64,000 nucleotides of DNA. It comes from Actinomyces gerencseriae DSM 6844. GTDB lineage: Bacteria; Actinomycetota; Actinomycetes; Actinomycetales; Actinomycetaceae. The position numbers and the translations under genes are program-made. The stretch is from positions 1 to 64,000 of the forward strand of contig NZ_AUBN01000006.1 of the NCBI RefSeq assembly GCF_000429265.1, in the 5' to 3' direction. The notes under the pieces were generated by a model. The model saw only the letters and a program-made list of their open reading frames with translations. It was not told the origin of the DNA and ran no database searches. How positions within the stretch are numbered: position 1 is the stretch's first letter; every line of letters starts with the position of its first letter. Below are positions 8,103-20,643 of this stretch, in pieces.

Positions 8103-9350
8103 TCAGGCCAGGCGCCGCTCGATGCGGCGCACCGCCCGCTCCACGTCCCGCTCCAGGCGGGCCGAGCGGCGGGCGTCGTCGGCCCACAGCAGCCCCGCCC
8201 CCACCGGTCGGACGGCGACCACCCGCCCGCGATCCACGAGCAGGGGCCGGAACATGCCGTTGCCCGCCGGGCAGATGAGCCGCTCGCCCGCGGCATCGAC
8301 CAGGCACGCGCGGTCCTTGTACCCCACGTGCACCTCGTCGAAGGAGGCCAGGAAGTGCGTGCCCGCGACCCGCTCGCGGGAGGCGGCGAGCAGGTCGGGC
8401 AGGTCGGCGCGCATGTAGAGGGGCGCGGCGCGTCCGGACGACGCCGCCGCCCGTCCCTCGGCCCCGAGCACGCGCACGCCGCCGCGCAGCCCGCCGACGG
8501 CCTCCGCTCGCGTGAGCGGCACCTCGCCGCGTTCCGCCCGGACGTTGTAGTCGGCGGCGTTCGTCCGCTCGACGGCGTCCTCCAGGGCCCGGGCGGCCTC
8601 CTTGACGGGCAGCGTCGTCCAGCGGGCCAGGTCGACCGCGCGCACCGGCCCGTGGCTCGCGGCGTAGCGCCGGGCGATCTCGGCCAGAGCGGCGCGGTGG
8701 CCATCGGTGCCGCGCGCTCCCCCACCGGCTCCGCCCGGTCCGGCCTCGGCCGGAGGAAGCGTCCCCGCGCTCACGACGAGATGCTCATGGCCTCGCCGGG
8801 GCCCCTGGACGAGAACGCCCTCGCGCTGCAGGCGCACCAGGATATGGCGCCGGCGCTGCGCCGCGGCCCCGGTGCCGGCTCCCATGAGGCCGCCCTCCTG
8901 CCACACCCGCAGCAGACGGGCGCGGCGCAGCGGTCCCTCGTCGGCGATCGCCGCCAGGGCGAGCTCGCCCGCACGCTCCAGGAGGGCGTCGTCGATCCCC
9001 AGCTGCTTCTCCGCGCGCCTCGCCCACGCGTCCACCCGGTGCATGAGGGCCACGCGCAGCCAGTGGTGGTCGTCCGCCGCCGTGACGTGAACGGTGCCGC
9101 GCATGGGCCAGGAGCGCACGAGTCGCCCGGCCTCGAAGGCCGCCTCGACGTCGGCGCGAGCGGCTCCCGCCGTTCGGGAGATGATCGCGTGGGGCACGGA
9201 GGCGACCTGCTGGCCCTGGATGGCGAGCTGACGGCGCACCGCCTCGGTGGGCGCGGGCGCCGTCGTCGCCTCCACGAGCCCCTGGGCGACCAGCCGCAGG
9301 TACGACATCTCGCGCGGAGCGCGGACCGTCGTCACCGTCGTCGCGACCAT
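8103..9350 (-). CDS. AlkZ-like winged-helix DNA glycosylase family protein
   Basis: This 415-residue protein has the HTH_42 arrangement of AlkZ/YcaQ DNA glycosylases. It includes Gln45-Gly-Gln47 (the QxQ catalytic-type motif) followed by VASVPHAIISR, GTVHVTAADD, and near the C-terminus FDEVHVGYKDR. Characterised relatives unhook interstrand crosslinks or remove bulky alkyl adducts. It lies 14 bp after nucS on the same strand, so it is probably co-expressed with that repair gene. A Gly/Ala-rich linker interrupts the middle. Whether it retains glycosylase activity is inference. Confidence 0.78.
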   Translation of the reverse strand: MVATTVTTVRAPREMSYLRLVAQGLVEATTAPAPTEAVRRQLAIQGQQVASVPHAIISRTAGAARADVEAAFEAGRLVRSWPMRGTVHVTAADDHHWLRVALMHRVDAWARRAEKQLGIDDALLERAGELALAAIADEGPLRRARLLRVWQEGGLMGAGTGAAAQRRRHILVRLQREGVLVQGPRRGHEHLVVSAGTLPPAEAGPGGAGGGARGTDGHRAALAEIARRYAASHGPVRAVDLARWTTLPVKEAARALEDAVERTNAADYNVRAERGEVPLTRAEAVGGLRGGVRVLGAEGRAAASSGRAAPLYMRADLPDLLAASRERVAGTHFLASFDEVHVGYKDRACLVDAAGERLICPAGNGMFRPLLVDRGRVVAVRPVGAGLLWADDARRSARLERDVERAVRRIERRLA

Positions 9351-9364
9351 AGTGGCGGAACCAT

Positions 9365-10060
9365 TCAGAAGAGACGGGAGGAGGGGTCGTCCAGGCCGCG
9401 CATGGCGTCGTAGTCGAGGACCACGCAGCGTATGCCGCGGTCCTCAGCCAGCACGCGCGCCTGCGGCCTGATCTGCTGAGCCGCGAAGACTCCGCTCACG
9501 GGTGCCAGGACCGGGTCGCGGTTGAGCAGCTCGAGGTAGCGGCTCAGCTGCTCGACGCCGTCGATGCCGCCCACGCGCTTGAGCTCGACGGCCACCGAGC
9601 CGCCGTCGGCGTCCCTGGCCATCATGTCCACCGGGCCGATGGCGGTGGGGTACTCACGACGCACGAGCCGCCAGCCGGGCCCCAGGATCTCGATCTGCTC
9701 GGCGAGGAGCTCCTGAAGGTGGGCCTCGACGCCGTCCTTGGTCAGCCCCGGATCCACGCCCAGATCCGCACTGGTGTCGGAGACGACGTCGAACAGGCGG
9801 ATGACGAGCCTGTCATCGGTCTTGGCGGCCGTGACCTCCCAGCGGGAGACGACGCCGGCCTCGCGATCCTCCTCGTCGGGGGCGACCTCGGCGAGCCGGG
9901 CGGGCGGGCTCATCCAGTTCAGCGGCTTGTAGGAGCCGCCGTCGGAGTGGACGAGCACCGATCCGTCCGCCTTGACCATGATGAGGCGGGTGGCCCGGGG
10001 CAGATGGGCGTCCAGGCGCCCGGAGTAGTCGACGGAGCAACTGGCGATGACGACGCGCAC
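9365..10060 (-). CDS. nucS: Mismatch-specific endonuclease NucS/EndoMS
   Basis: This 231-residue protein is the core of non-canonical mismatch repair in actinobacteria and archaea, cutting both strands at G-T, G-G and T-T mismatches. The N-terminal DNA-binding half begins [16 protein letters not shown]. The nuclease half shows Asp145 (GPVDMMARD), Glu159 and Lys161 (VAVELKR) and Gln171 ([15 protein letters not shown]). The start is GTG at 10060. Its position after the atp operon and a DUF2550 gene is conserved in related genera. The C-terminal tail has LDDPSSRLF, a beta-clamp-type end. Confidence 0.95.
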   Translation of the reverse strand: MRVVIASCSVDYSGRLDAHLPRATRLIMVKADGSVLVHSDGGSYKPLNWMSPPARLAEVAPDEEDREAGVVSRWEVTAAKTDDRLVIRLFDVVSDTSADLGVDPGLTKDGVEAHLQELLAEQIEILGPGWRLVRREYPTAIGPVDMMARDADGGSVAVELKRVGGIDGVEQLSRYLELLNRDPVLAPVSGVFAAQQIRPQARVLAEDRGIRCVVLDYDAMRGLDDPSSRLF

Positions 10061-10134
10061 CCCGGCAGCCTACAGGCCCGGCACCGTCTCGCGAGCGGCT
10101 CCGCGCACCGTGTCCCCCGGGACTCTCACGGGCT

Positions 10135-10542
10135 TCACAGGAGCCTGGGCTGCGTCGGAGCCGCCGACTCCAACCAGGCGACCATCGCCGAGTGGGAGTC
10201 CTCCACCATGGCCAGGTCGAAGTGCTCGCCGCGGTAGGTGCAGTCGACGTCGACGATGCGCCCGTCCACCCCTCGGTGGCGCACCTCGCCGAGCTCGATA
10301 TCGGCGCGATCGAAGTGGTAGCGCGGCCGCGGGGACAGCGAGACCAGTCGAGTCCACTCCACCGAGTCGCCGCCGAAGGTGGCGATGCCGCTCATCCAGC
10401 GGCTCCGCCCGGGTCGTCGCAGAGCGCACTCGAAGGAGCCGACGCGCCCGGCCAGACGACGCAGGCGGACGATGAAGACCCCGGTCAGGAGGAGCACGAC
10501 GACCGCCGCCGCGCCCGCCGTCGCCCAGACCGGATGCCCCAT
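10135..10542 (-). CDS. DUF2550 domain membrane protein
   Basis: This 135-residue protein has one N-terminal membrane helix (about residues 8-27) followed by a beta-rich domain with FECALRRPG and YHFDRADIELGEVRHR, typical of DUF2550. The family is found after atpC in actinobacteria; its function is unknown. GAGGAG precedes the ATG at 10542. It starts only 11 bp after atpC, so it is likely part of the atp transcript. Confidence 0.85.
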   Translation of the reverse strand: MGHPVWATAGAAAVVVLLLTGVFIVRLRRLAGRVGSFECALRRPGRSRWMSGIATFGGDSVEWTRLVSLSPRPRYHFDRADIELGEVRHRGVDGRIVDVDCTYRGEHFDLAMVEDSHSAMVAWLESAAPTQPRLL

Positions 10543-10553
10543 GGATGCGCTCC

Positions 10554-10895
10554 TCAGTCCTCGACGTACGGGATGTCGGGAACGTCCTCGACCTCGGCCG
10601 GCACGCTGCCGACCGCGTCGTCCCCGGCCGCATCGGCCGCCACGGTGACGACGTCGTGATTCACCGAGCAGAAGCCGCCCGCCACCGGAACCGTGACGGC
10701 CTCGCCCTCGCCGGCCCCGTCCTCGGACGGGACGATGCGCACGGCGCCGCGGCCCACGATCGCCAGGATCGGCTGGCGCCCCGGGAGGACGCCGAGCTCG
10801 CCGTCGACCAGCGGAACCGTGACCCGCCCGGCCCTCCCGCTCCAGGCCTCCCCGCCGAAGCGGGAGACGACCTCCACGGTCAGCGGCCCGGCCAT
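10554..10895 (-). CDS. atpC: ATP synthase F1 subunit epsilon
   Basis: This 113-residue subunit contains LTVEVVSRFGGEAW, VPLVDGELGVLPGRQPILAIVGRGAVRI and AVTVPVAGGFCSVNHDVVTV, the beta-sandwich domain of epsilon. The C-terminal helical hairpin is essentially absent, and an acidic tail ends in IPYVED. The short form suggests weaker auto-inhibition by epsilon. The start lies 1 bp after the atpD stop. Confidence 0.92.
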   Translation of the reverse strand: MAGPLTVEVVSRFGGEAWSGRAGRVTVPLVDGELGVLPGRQPILAIVGRGAVRIVPSEDGAGEGEAVTVPVAGGFCSVNHDVVTVAADAAGDDAVGSVPAEVEDVPDIPYVED

Positions 10896-10896
10896 G

Positions 10897-12390
<1,494 letters not shown>

Positions 12391-13335
12391 CTACTCGGAG
12401 CCCAGGGCGTCGGCACCCGAGACGATCTCCGTGATCTCCTGGGTGATGTCGCCCTGGCGCGCCGCGTTGGCCAGGCGGGTGTAGGTGGTGATGAGGTCCT
12501 CGGCGTTGTCCGTGGCGGTGTGCATGGCCTGCTGACGGCTGGCGAGCTCGGAGGCCGCCGCCTGGAGCAGGGCGTTGCGGATGCGGGTGCGGACGTAGCG
12601 CGTGAGCAGGCCGTCGAGGACCTCGGAGGCGGAGGGCTCGAAGTCGTACAGGGGCTCGGCCCCCGTCGCCTCGGGGTGGAGCCGGGGCTGGGTCGCGGCG
12701 ATGTCCTCCCGGTTGATCTCGCCGGGCCCATCGACGTCGACGACGGTCAGCGGCAGCATGCGGCGGACCTCGGGGACCTGGGAGACCATGGAGACGTAGC
12801 GCGTGAAGACGATGTGGACCTCGCCCACTCCCCCGGCCGAGACCGGTGCGAGGAAGTAGTCGAGCAGCACGGTCGCGACCTCGTCGATGGCCGTGTCGGA
12901 GGGGCGGTCGGACTCGCCGACCCAGGAGTACTCCACGTCGCGCTCGCGGAAGGTGAAGTAGGAGTGGGCGCGACGCCCGAAGGTGAAGATCACCGGCTCC
13001 TTGCCGTCCTCGACGAGCTGGTCGATGAGCCGCTCGGACTCGCGCAGGATGGTGGCCGAGTAGGCGCCGGCCATGCCGCGGTCGGAGGTGACGACCAGGA
13101 CGGCGACCCGGCTCGTGTCCTGGCGATCCTGGATGATCGGGTGGTCGAGGTGCGCGTAGGTGCCCACGGCGGCCACGGCCTCGCTCAGGGCGTGGTCGTA
13201 GGGGCTCGCCCCCTGCGCGTTGCGGCGTGCGGCACCGATCCGGGAGGAGGCGATGAGCTCCATGGCCCGGAACACCTTCTGGAGGGTCTGGGTGGACCGG
13301 ATGCGCTGCTTGTAGACGCGCTGGTTGCCTGCCAC
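12391..13335 (-). CDS. atpG: ATP synthase F1 subunit gamma
   Basis: This 314-residue central-stalk subunit begins MAGNQRVYKQRIRSTQTLQKVFRAMELIASS. It contains VTSDRGMAGAYSATIL and ends with DNAEDLITTYTRLANAARQGDITQEITEIVSGA, both conserved gamma regions forming the coiled-coil rotor. Its length is within the actinobacterial range. It starts 1 bp after atpA ends. Confidence 0.97.
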   Translation of the reverse strand: MAGNQRVYKQRIRSTQTLQKVFRAMELIASSRIGAARRNAQGASPYDHALSEAVAAVGTYAHLDHPIIQDRQDTSRVAVLVVTSDRGMAGAYSATILRESERLIDQLVEDGKEPVIFTFGRRAHSYFTFRERDVEYSWVGESDRPSDTAIDEVATVLLDYFLAPVSAGGVGEVHIVFTRYVSMVSQVPEVRRMLPLTVVDVDGPGEINREDIAATQPRLHPEATGAEPLYDFEPSASEVLDGLLTRYVRTRIRNALLQAAASELASRQQAMHTATDNAEDLITTYTRLANAARQGDITQEITEIVSGADALGSE

Positions 13336-13336
13336 G

Positions 13337-14968
13337 TCAGCCCCTCTTGAGCACGATCTGCTCGGTCGTGCGCTCGGCGGGGACCTCGTCCTCGGCGGCG
13401 GCGACCTCCCCGGAGAGCATCCTGTCCCCGGCCGAATAGGTGCTGCGGAAGGACTCCACGGCGCGGCGCAGGGAGGCCTCGGCCTCCTCGTCCAGGACGC
13501 CCGCCTCCCGGATGGTCGTGAGGATCTCTGTGTTGCGTCGCAGATGGTCGAGGAGAGCGGCCTCGAAGGGCAGGACGTCGGCGACGTCGAGGTCGTCGAG
13601 ATAGCCGTTGGTGCCGGTCCACACGCTGACGACCTGCTCCTCGACCGGGTAGGGCGTGAACTGCGGCTGCTTGAGCAGCTCCATGAGGCGCTCGCCGCGG
13701 GTCAGCTGCTGGCGGGTGGCGGCGTCCAGGTCGGAGGCGAACATGGCGAAGGCCTGCATGGAGCGGTACTGCGCGAGGGTGATCTTGAGTGTGCCGGCGA
13801 CCTCCTTCATGGCCTTGACCTGCGCGGCGCCGCCGACGCGGGACACCGAGATGCCGACATCGACGGCGGGCCGCTGGTCGGAGTTGAACAGGTCGGACTG
13901 GAGGAAGATCTGGCCGTCGGTGATGGAGATGACGTTGGTGGGGATGTAGGCCGAGACGTCGTTGGCCTTCGTCTCGATGATCGGCAGCCCGGTCATCGAG
14001 CCCGCGCCCAAGTCGTCGGAGAGCTTGGCGCAGCGCTCCAGGAGCCGGGAGTGCAGGTAGAAGACATCGCCGGGGTAGGCCTCGCGGCCCGGCGGACGGC
14101 GCAGGAGGAGGGACACGGCGCGGTAGGCCTCGGCCTGCTTGGACAGATCGTCGAAGACGATGAGGACGTGCTTGCCGGAGTACATCCAGTGCTGCCCGAT
14201 GGCACTGCCGGTGTACGGGGACAGGTACTTGAACCCGGCGGGATCGGAGGCCGGGGAGGCGACGATCGTGGTGTACTCCAGGGCGCCGTGCTCCTCCAGC
14301 ACCGAGCGCACCGAGGCGATTGTCGAGCCCTTCTGACCCGTGGCGACGTAGATGCAGCGCACCTGCTGGGCGGGATCGCCGGTGTCCCAGACCGCCTTCT
14401 GGTTGAGGATCGTATCGAGCGCGATCGCGGTCTTGCCGGTCTTGCGGTCGCCGATGATGAGCTGTCGCTGGCCGCGGCCGATGGGGATCATCGAGTCGAT
14501 GGCCTTCAGCCCGGTCTGCAGCGGTTCGTGGACCGACTTGCGGGACATGACGCCGGGAGCCTGGAGCTCCAGGGCGCGCCGCCCCTCGTTGGGGATCTCG
14601 CCCAGGCCGTCGATGGGACGCCCCAGGGGGTCCACGACGCGGCCCAGGTAGCCGTCGCCGACCGGGACGGACAGGACCTCACCGGTGCGCCGCACGGTCT
14701 GGCCCTCGTCGATGCCGGCGAAGTCGCCCAGGACGACGACGCCGATCTCGCGCTCGTCGAGGTTCATCGCCAGGCCGGCGGTGCCGTCCTCGAAGGCGAG
14801 GAGCTCGTTCGCCATGACTCCGGGCAGCCCCTCGACGTGGGCGATGCCGTCGGCGGCGAAGACGACGTGACCGACCTCCTCCGCCGCGACCCGCGCCGGC
14901 TTGTAGGACGCGACGAACTCGTCCAGGGCCGAACGGACGTCCTCCGGCCTGATGGTCAGCTCTGCCAT
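13337..14968 (-). CDS. atpA: ATP synthase F1 subunit alpha
   Basis: This 543-residue regulatory nucleotide-binding subunit begins [18 protein letters not shown]. It has P-loop GDRKTGKT at 173-180, [16 protein letters not shown] written here as [16 protein letters not shown], and [20 protein letters not shown]. The open frame extends far upstream, but the true start is at 14968, with AGGAGACGA just upstream and homology beginning there. Confidence 0.98.
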   Translation of the reverse strand: MAELTIRPEDVRSALDEFVASYKPARVAAEEVGHVVFAADGIAHVEGLPGVMANELLAFEDGTAGLAMNLDEREIGVVVLGDFAGIDEGQTVRRTGEVLSVPVGDGYLGRVVDPLGRPIDGLGEIPNEGRRALELQAPGVMSRKSVHEPLQTGLKAIDSMIPIGRGQRQLIIGDRKTGKTAIALDTILNQKAVWDTGDPAQQVRCIYVATGQKGSTIASVRSVLEEHGALEYTTIVASPASDPAGFKYLSPYTGSAIGQHWMYSGKHVLIVFDDLSKQAEAYRAVSLLLRRPPGREAYPGDVFYLHSRLLERCAKLSDDLGAGSMTGLPIIETKANDVSAYIPTNVISITDGQIFLQSDLFNSDQRPAVDVGISVSRVGGAAQVKAMKEVAGTLKITLAQYRSMQAFAMFASDLDAATRQQLTRGERLMELLKQPQFTPYPVEEQVVSVWTGTNGYLDDLDVADVLPFEAALLDHLRRNTEILTTIREAGVLDEEAEASLRRAVESFRSTYSAGDRMLSGEVAAAEDEVPAERTTEQIVLKRG

Positions 14969-15042
14969 CTGTCGTCTCCTTGCTGTGATGCTGGGCGGCG
15001 CCTCGCGCGGGCGCCGGAAGGTCTGAGGTGGGCTGGGTGGGC

Positions 15043-15867
15043 TCAGCCCGTCAACCGGACGCGCAGTCCGGCGACAGTGCTGCGGACAGTGGAATCCATG
15101 ACGAGGTCGCGCACCGAGACCTTGACCCCGCCGATGACCGAGGGGTCGATCGTCGTGTTGAGCTCGACGTCGGTGCCGATGCGCCAGGCGAGGATCGCGC
15201 GCAGGCGGTCCTCCTGAGCCCTCGTCATCGGGATGGCCGTGACCACGTCGGCGATGGTGCGGTTCTGCAGCTCGGCGGCCAGCTCGGTGACCCGACGCAG
15301 GTTGTAGGGCACTCCGCCGGCCGCGATCTCGGGGTGGTGGCGCACGCACCACGTCACCAGGCTCATCGTCGGGCGGGAGACGCGCGAGGCGAGCAGGCGA
15401 TGGGCCAGGGCGACGCGGTCCTCGTCGCTGATGCTCCGGGAGGGCTCGAGGGCCTCGCGGATCTCCCGGTCGGCGGACAGCAGGCGCGAGACGGCGAAGA
15501 GCTCCTGCTCGACATCGTCGAGGGTGCCGCGTGCGCGCGCGCCGGTGAGAATGGCCTGGATGCCCAGGTCGTGCAGGGCGGAGATGAGGTCGACGGGCCG
15601 GGACCAGCGCCCTCGGACGAGGGCCTGGAGGAGGGCGACGACGCGCTCGTCCGCCCGCCCCGCGAAGAGGCGGGCCGCCAGCACCGCCTTGTCGTCGGGC
15701 CCGCGACCGGGGTCGGTCAGCGGCCCGCGCAGCGGATGCAGGGCGACCTGGTGGGCGAGGGCGAGGATCTGCTCGCCGAGCTCCTGCCCCTGCGCGCCGG
15801 CGGAGGCCAGGACCGGGGCCCAGGCCTCGGCCGCGACGGCACGGCTGGCGGCGGTTCCGGTCCTCAC
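15043..15867 (-). CDS. atpH: ATP synthase F1 subunit delta
   Basis: This 274-residue peripheral-stalk (OSCP) subunit contains [13 protein letters not shown]-like and [15 protein letters not shown] segments and ends with the conserved [27 protein letters not shown]. It is separate from subunit b, unlike the mycobacterial b-delta fusion. The start overlaps the atpF stop by 4 bp. Confidence 0.93.
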   Translation of the reverse strand: MRTGTAASRAVAAEAWAPVLASAGAQGQELGEQILALAHQVALHPLRGPLTDPGRGPDDKAVLAARLFAGRADERVVALLQALVRGRWSRPVDLISALHDLGIQAILTGARARGTLDDVEQELFAVSRLLSADREIREALEPSRSISDEDRVALAHRLLASRVSRPTMSLVTWCVRHHPEIAAGGVPYNLRRVTELAAELQNRTIADVVTAIPMTRAQEDRLRAILAWRIGTDVELNTTIDPSVIGGVKVSVRDLVMDSTVRSTVAGLRVRLTG

Positions 15868-16472
15868 CGGACCGCTCCGTCACCGGCAGTGGGGGCGGCG
15901 CGCCGCTCACCCGCGGGAGCCGCCTCCAGACCGTCCAGGAAGCGGTCGATGACCCGTGCGGACAGCTCGGCGTCCTTGAGCTGCTCCCCGACGATCCTCT
16001 CGGCCAGCGTGGAGGCCAGGAGACCGACGTCGGTGCGCAGGCTGATCTGAGCGGCCTGCTTCTCCGCCTGAATCTGGCGCTCGGCGGCATCCATGGCCTT
16101 GCCGGCCTCGCCCTGGGCCGCCTCACGGGCGGTGGCGATGATCTTCTTGGCCTCGGCCTGCGCGTCCTCGCGGATCCTGGCGGCGTCGCGCCGGGCGTCC
16201 TCGACCAGGCGCGCGGCCTTGAGCTCGGCGTCGGCCTGGTCGCCCTTGGCCCTCTCCGCCAGCTCGAGGCCCTCCTCGATGCGGCGGGTGCGCTCGTCGA
16301 GGACCTTGGTGAAGCGGGGCAGCGCGTACCTGATGAGCACGACCGCGATGATGAGGAAGGCGACTGCGCCCCATACCAGGTCGGAGGTCTCGGGCAGCAG
16401 CATGTTGCCGCCCCCGCCGTCCTCGGAGGCGGCGGGCAGTGCCGCGTGCAGTGCGATGAACCCGGGGGTCAT
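15864..16472 (-). CDS. atpF: ATP synthase Fo subunit b
   Basis: This 202-residue subunit has one membrane helix ([20 protein letters not shown], about residues 30-49) and a long charged coiled coil, rich in Ala, Glu, Lys and Arg, that forms the peripheral stalk. The first 28 residues are a Gly/Ala/Glu-containing periplasmic leader. It sits between atpE and atpH. Confidence 0.93.
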   Translation of the reverse strand: MTPGFIALHAALPAASEDGGGGNMLLPETSDLVWGAVAFLIIAVVLIRYALPRFTKVLDERTRRIEEGLELAERAKGDQADAELKAARLVEDARRDAARIREDAQAEAKKIIATAREAAQGEAGKAMDAAERQIQAEKQAAQISLRTDVGLLASTLAERIVGEQLKDAELSARVIDRFLDGLEAAPAGERRAAPTAGDGAVR

Positions 16473-16488
16473 TCGGGACCGCCCGGGA

Positions 16489-17609
<1,121 letters not shown>

Positions 17610-17708
17610 GATCACCAAGTCTCCTTCGAACGAGCCGGAGCACCGCATGCGGCACTGACCGGAGACTGCCCGGTGCGAGTACCGATTCGCAGAGCACTGA
17701 TCGTCACT

Positions 17709-18170
17709 TTACTCGCCATCCGCCCCGGATTCGACCGTTGGCGAGCGCGCAGCGGCCAAAGAGGCGATTTCGACGGCGGCGACCCCCAGGAGCACCGCCG
17801 CCAGCGTCCCCAGGAACCACGCCGGGGACATCGCGGACTTGTGGGGCCCCGCCAGCAGCACCACCCCGATCATGACGAGGATCTTGCCCAGGAAGGAGAG
17901 CATGACGCCGCTGGAGGCGAGCAGCGGGAAGCGGTCCCAGGGCACGGCCAGCGCCGCCGCCGTGATCGCGGTCAGGAGCGCGCCCGCGCCCGCGCCCCAG
18001 GCGGCGCCGCCCCAGGCCCGCCCCCCCGCCAGGAGACCGGCCAGAAGGCCGAGGCAGGCAAGCGCGCCGCCGACGCCTCCCACTCGCGCCGCGGTGCGCC
18101 GGAAGACCTCCCGACGGGTCGCGGGAGGAGCGGCGCGCGACGGCTCGCCGGCCGGGGTCCCGGCGCTCAT
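17709..18170 (-). CDS. AtpI-like small membrane protein
   Basis: This 153-residue protein has four hydrophobic segments and sits directly upstream of atpB, where actinobacteria carry an AtpI-like (Rv1303-type) protein that may assist c-ring assembly. Sequence recognition is weak, so the call rests mainly on position and topology. Its ATG overlaps the stop of the upstream glycosyltransferase gene (ATGA). Confidence 0.7.
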   Translation of the reverse strand: MSAGTPAGEPSRAAPPATRREVFRRTAARVGGVGGALACLGLLAGLLAGGRAWGGAAWGAGAGALLTAITAAALAVPWDRFPLLASSGVMLSFLGKILVMIGVVLLAGPHKSAMSPAWFLGTLAAVLLGVAAVEIASLAAARSPTVESGADGE

Positions 18171-19288
18171 CCGCGGGAGCCTCTCCCGAGGCGCCGCGCC
18201 CAGGTCTGACGCACGCCCGGCATCATGTCGGCGGTGATGAGCAGAGTCATGATCGCGCCGACGCCGGCCCCCACCAGCACGCCGCGCAGCGGGAAGAAGG
18301 CCATGGCGGCGCACGAGAAGGAGATGAGGGCGGCCCACACGTACATCACCAGCACGGCGCGACGGTGCGAGTGACCGGCGGCCAGCAGGCGGTGATGCAT
18401 GTGCATGCGGTCGGGGTGGAAGGGGCTGTGCCCGGCCCAGGTGCGTCTCGTGATCGCCATCACCATGTCGGTCAGGGGCAGCAGCAGCACCGCCAGGGGG
18501 ATGAGCACCGGCAGGAACACGGGCACCGCCGTCGTGCCCTCGATGGACAGCGGATCGATCTGACCGGTGACGATGATGGTGCCGGCCGCCGAGATGAGGC
18601 CCAGCTGCATGGACCCGGAGTCCCCCATGAAGATCGTCGCCGGATGGAAGTTGTGGGGCAGGAAGCCCACGCAGATGCCGACGAGGGCCGCCACCACGGT
18701 GGCCGCCAGGGACGTGTAGGAGGCCGGCTGGGTGGTGCGGGTGAGCACGTAGACGTAGAGGAAGAAGGCGCTGGCGCCGATGCCGATGATGCCGGCCGCC
18801 AAGCCGTCGAGCCCATCGACGAAGTTGACCGCGTTGATGACCGCCAGCACCACCAGGATGGTGGAGATCAGGCTCAGCCGCGAGGAGCCCAGAGTGACCC
18901 CGCCCACGGGGAAGGTGATGAGCTGGACCCCCCGCCAGGCCATGACGCCGGCCGCCAGGATCTGACCGGACAGCTTGGCCCACCAGTCCAGCTCCCACAG
19001 GTCATCGACGACGCCCAGGAGGCAGACCATGCCCGCCCCCAGCACGACCGCCCATGCGGAGGAGTCGATGACGCCGGCCAGATAGGGCACCCGGGAGGCC
19101 ACCGTCACCGCCGAGACGAAGCCCGCGTACATGGCCACGCCCCCGAGCCTGGGGATCGGGGTGGAGTGGACGTCGCGGGCGCGCACCGGGGTCAGGGCGT
19201 TGGACACCAGCGCGACGTGGCGCACGATCGGGACGGTCATGTAGGTCACCGCCGCGGCGACCAGGAGGACCAGGAGGTAGACCTTCAT
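18167..19288 (-). CDS. MraY-family undecaprenyl-phosphate GlcNAc-1-P transferase (WecA/Rfe-like)
   Basis: This 373-residue protein has about 11 membrane segments. It shows ARDVHSTPIPRLGG, GVVDDLWELDWWAKL, AVNFVDGLDGLAAG, FMGDSGSMQLG and PDRMHMHHRLLAAGH. These are the Asp-rich and His motifs of the WecA/TagO branch, which transfers GlcNAc-1-P to undecaprenyl or decaprenyl phosphate to start cell-wall polysaccharide synthesis. In Mycobacterium the homologue also lies upstream of atp genes. Both neighbours overlap it by 4 bp. Confidence 0.93.
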   Translation of the reverse strand: MKVYLLVLLVAAAVTYMTVPIVRHVALVSNALTPVRARDVHSTPIPRLGGVAMYAGFVSAVTVASRVPYLAGVIDSSAWAVVLGAGMVCLLGVVDDLWELDWWAKLSGQILAAGVMAWRGVQLITFPVGGVTLGSSRLSLISTILVVLAVINAVNFVDGLDGLAAGIIGIGASAFFLYVYVLTRTTQPASYTSLAATVVAALVGICVGFLPHNFHPATIFMGDSGSMQLGLISAAGTIIVTGQIDPLSIEGTTAVPVFLPVLIPLAVLLLPLTDMVMAITRRTWAGHSPFHPDRMHMHHRLLAAGHSHRRAVLVMYVWAALISFSCAAMAFFPLRGVLVGAGVGAIMTLLITADMMPGVRQTWARRLGRGSRG

Positions 19289-20073
19289 GCGTCGCGCCCC
19301 CCGTCCCCGCCGGCCGCGGCCGCGAGCGGCGCCGCTCCCGCGGCGCGCAGCACGGGGTCGAGGACGGCGGCGAGAGCGGAACGGCCCAGGGCGCCGTCGC
19401 GGAGCACTCTCGGAGCCAGGGCGTGGCCGGAGGCCAGGGAGACGATCGTGGAGGGCGCGGGTCCGGGCGCGGGTCCGCCGTCGAGCAGGAGGATGTCGGC
19501 GTCCTCGGCGTCCTCGGCGGCATCGCGGACGCGACCGGGGAAGGCGGCGCGGGCCGAGGCGGCGTCGGTGGCCGGGGGCTCGCCGGTGCGGTTGGCGCTG
19601 GTGACCGCCATGGGACCGGTGGCGCGCAGGACGGACAGGGCCAGCGGGTGGTCGGGCATGCGCACCGCGACGGTGCCTCCGGTCTCGCCGAGGTCCCAGC
19701 CCAGGTGGGGAGCCGCGTCCAGCACGAGAGTGAGGGCGCCGGGCCAGCAGGCCCCCATGAGGACGCGGGCCGTCGACGGCGCACCGGCGACGACGCCGTC
19801 GAGCTGATCGGGATCGGCGACCAGGACCGGCAAGGGCATCCGGCGTCCGCGCCCCTTGGCCGCCAGGAGGCGGACGACGGCATCGCGGTCCGAGGCCAGG
19901 GCGCCGATGCCGTAGACCGTGTCGGTGGGGAGGACGAGCAGACCGCCGCCCCGCACGTGCGCGACGGCACGGTCCAGCGCCCCGGGCGGGATCGGGCGCC
20001 GATGCGCCTCCGCCGTCCGCACTGCTCGCGCCGCCCGCGCGTCATGGTCCGACTGGTCCGTCACGGCGAACAT
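19285..20073 (-). CDS. L-threonylcarbamoyladenylate synthase (Sua5/YrdC family)
   Basis: This 262-residue enzyme makes threonylcarbamoyl-AMP for the tRNA t6A37 modification. It has LLVLPTDTVYGIGALA, AAKGRGRRMPLPVLV (Lys and Arg for substrate), GTVAVRMPDHPLA, MAVTSANRTGEPP, and GPAPSTIVSL. The Sua5 C-terminal domain appears to be missing, as in YrdC/TsaC. The start at 20073 gives a short leader. It is the first gene of the overlapping set leading into the atp genes. Confidence 0.92.
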   Translation of the reverse strand: MFAVTDQSDHDARAARAVRTAEAHRRPIPPGALDRAVAHVRGGGLLVLPTDTVYGIGALASDRDAVVRLLAAKGRGRRMPLPVLVADPDQLDGVVAGAPSTARVLMGACWPGALTLVLDAAPHLGWDLGETGGTVAVRMPDHPLALSVLRATGPMAVTSANRTGEPPATDAASARAAFPGRVRDAAEDAEDADILLLDGGPAPGPAPSTIVSLASGHALAPRVLRDGALGRSALAAVLDPVLRAAGAAPLAAAAGGDGGRDA

Positions 20074-20099
20074 CCTGCCACGGATCCGACGCGCGGGGC

Positions 20100-20600
20100 T
20101 CAGCCCCGGGCGAGGGCGACACCCCACGCCGCGGCGGCGATGAGACAGCCTCCCAGCTCGAGGAGGATCGCCGCGCCCTGGGCCTTGACGGCCGCCCAGG
20201 CCGCGGCCCCGGCGCCGGCCCGATCGGCTCCGCGGACGAGCTCCCACAGGTACACGCCCAGGGTGAAGCCGACCGGCAGCCCCACCACCGGCAGCAGGAA
20301 GAAGCCGATCACGCCGGCCAGACCGCCCACGAGCAGAGAGCGCCCGGGCACCCCCGCTCGGCGCAGCAGCCTGCCCACCAGGACGTACTTGCCCGCGCTG
20401 GTGAGCACCACGGCCACGACGGACACCGACAGCGCGACCCAGGCCGAGGTCCCGCCCGTGACGACCGCCCATACGGCGATGGCCGCCAGGACGAGGGCCG
20501 GACCGGGGTAGATCTGAGTCAGGGCGCCGCCCAGCCCCACGACGATGACCAGGCCGACGACGACGTTCCCCGCGATTCCCACGGGCGGAGTCTGCCACAC
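20100..20600 (-). CDS. DUF456 domain membrane protein
   Basis: This 166-residue protein is almost entirely hydrophobic, with about five segments. It includes ALTQIYPGPALVLAAIAVWA and GFFLLPVVGLPVGFTLGVYLWE, typical of DUF456. The function of the family is not known. It is on the same strand as the two-component system, 43 bp after the response regulator. Confidence 0.85.
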   Translation of the reverse strand: MWQTPPVGIAGNVVVGLVIVVGLGGALTQIYPGPALVLAAIAVWAVVTGGTSAWVALSVSVVAVVLTSAGKYVLVGRLLRRAGVPGRSLLVGGLAGVIGFFLLPVVGLPVGFTLGVYLWELVRGADRAGAGAAAWAAVKAQGAAILLELGGCLIAAAAWGVALARG

Positions 20601-20643
20601 GCAGGCCCCGATCCGCCCCGTGCGGCAGCGGAGCGGATGCGGC

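Noticed and set aside
14969-16126. Upstream extension of the atpA frame to 929 codons
   Set aside because: The extension crosses atpH and atpF in another frame and is Arg/Pro/Ala-rich; atpA homology and the ribosome-binding site fix the start at 14968.
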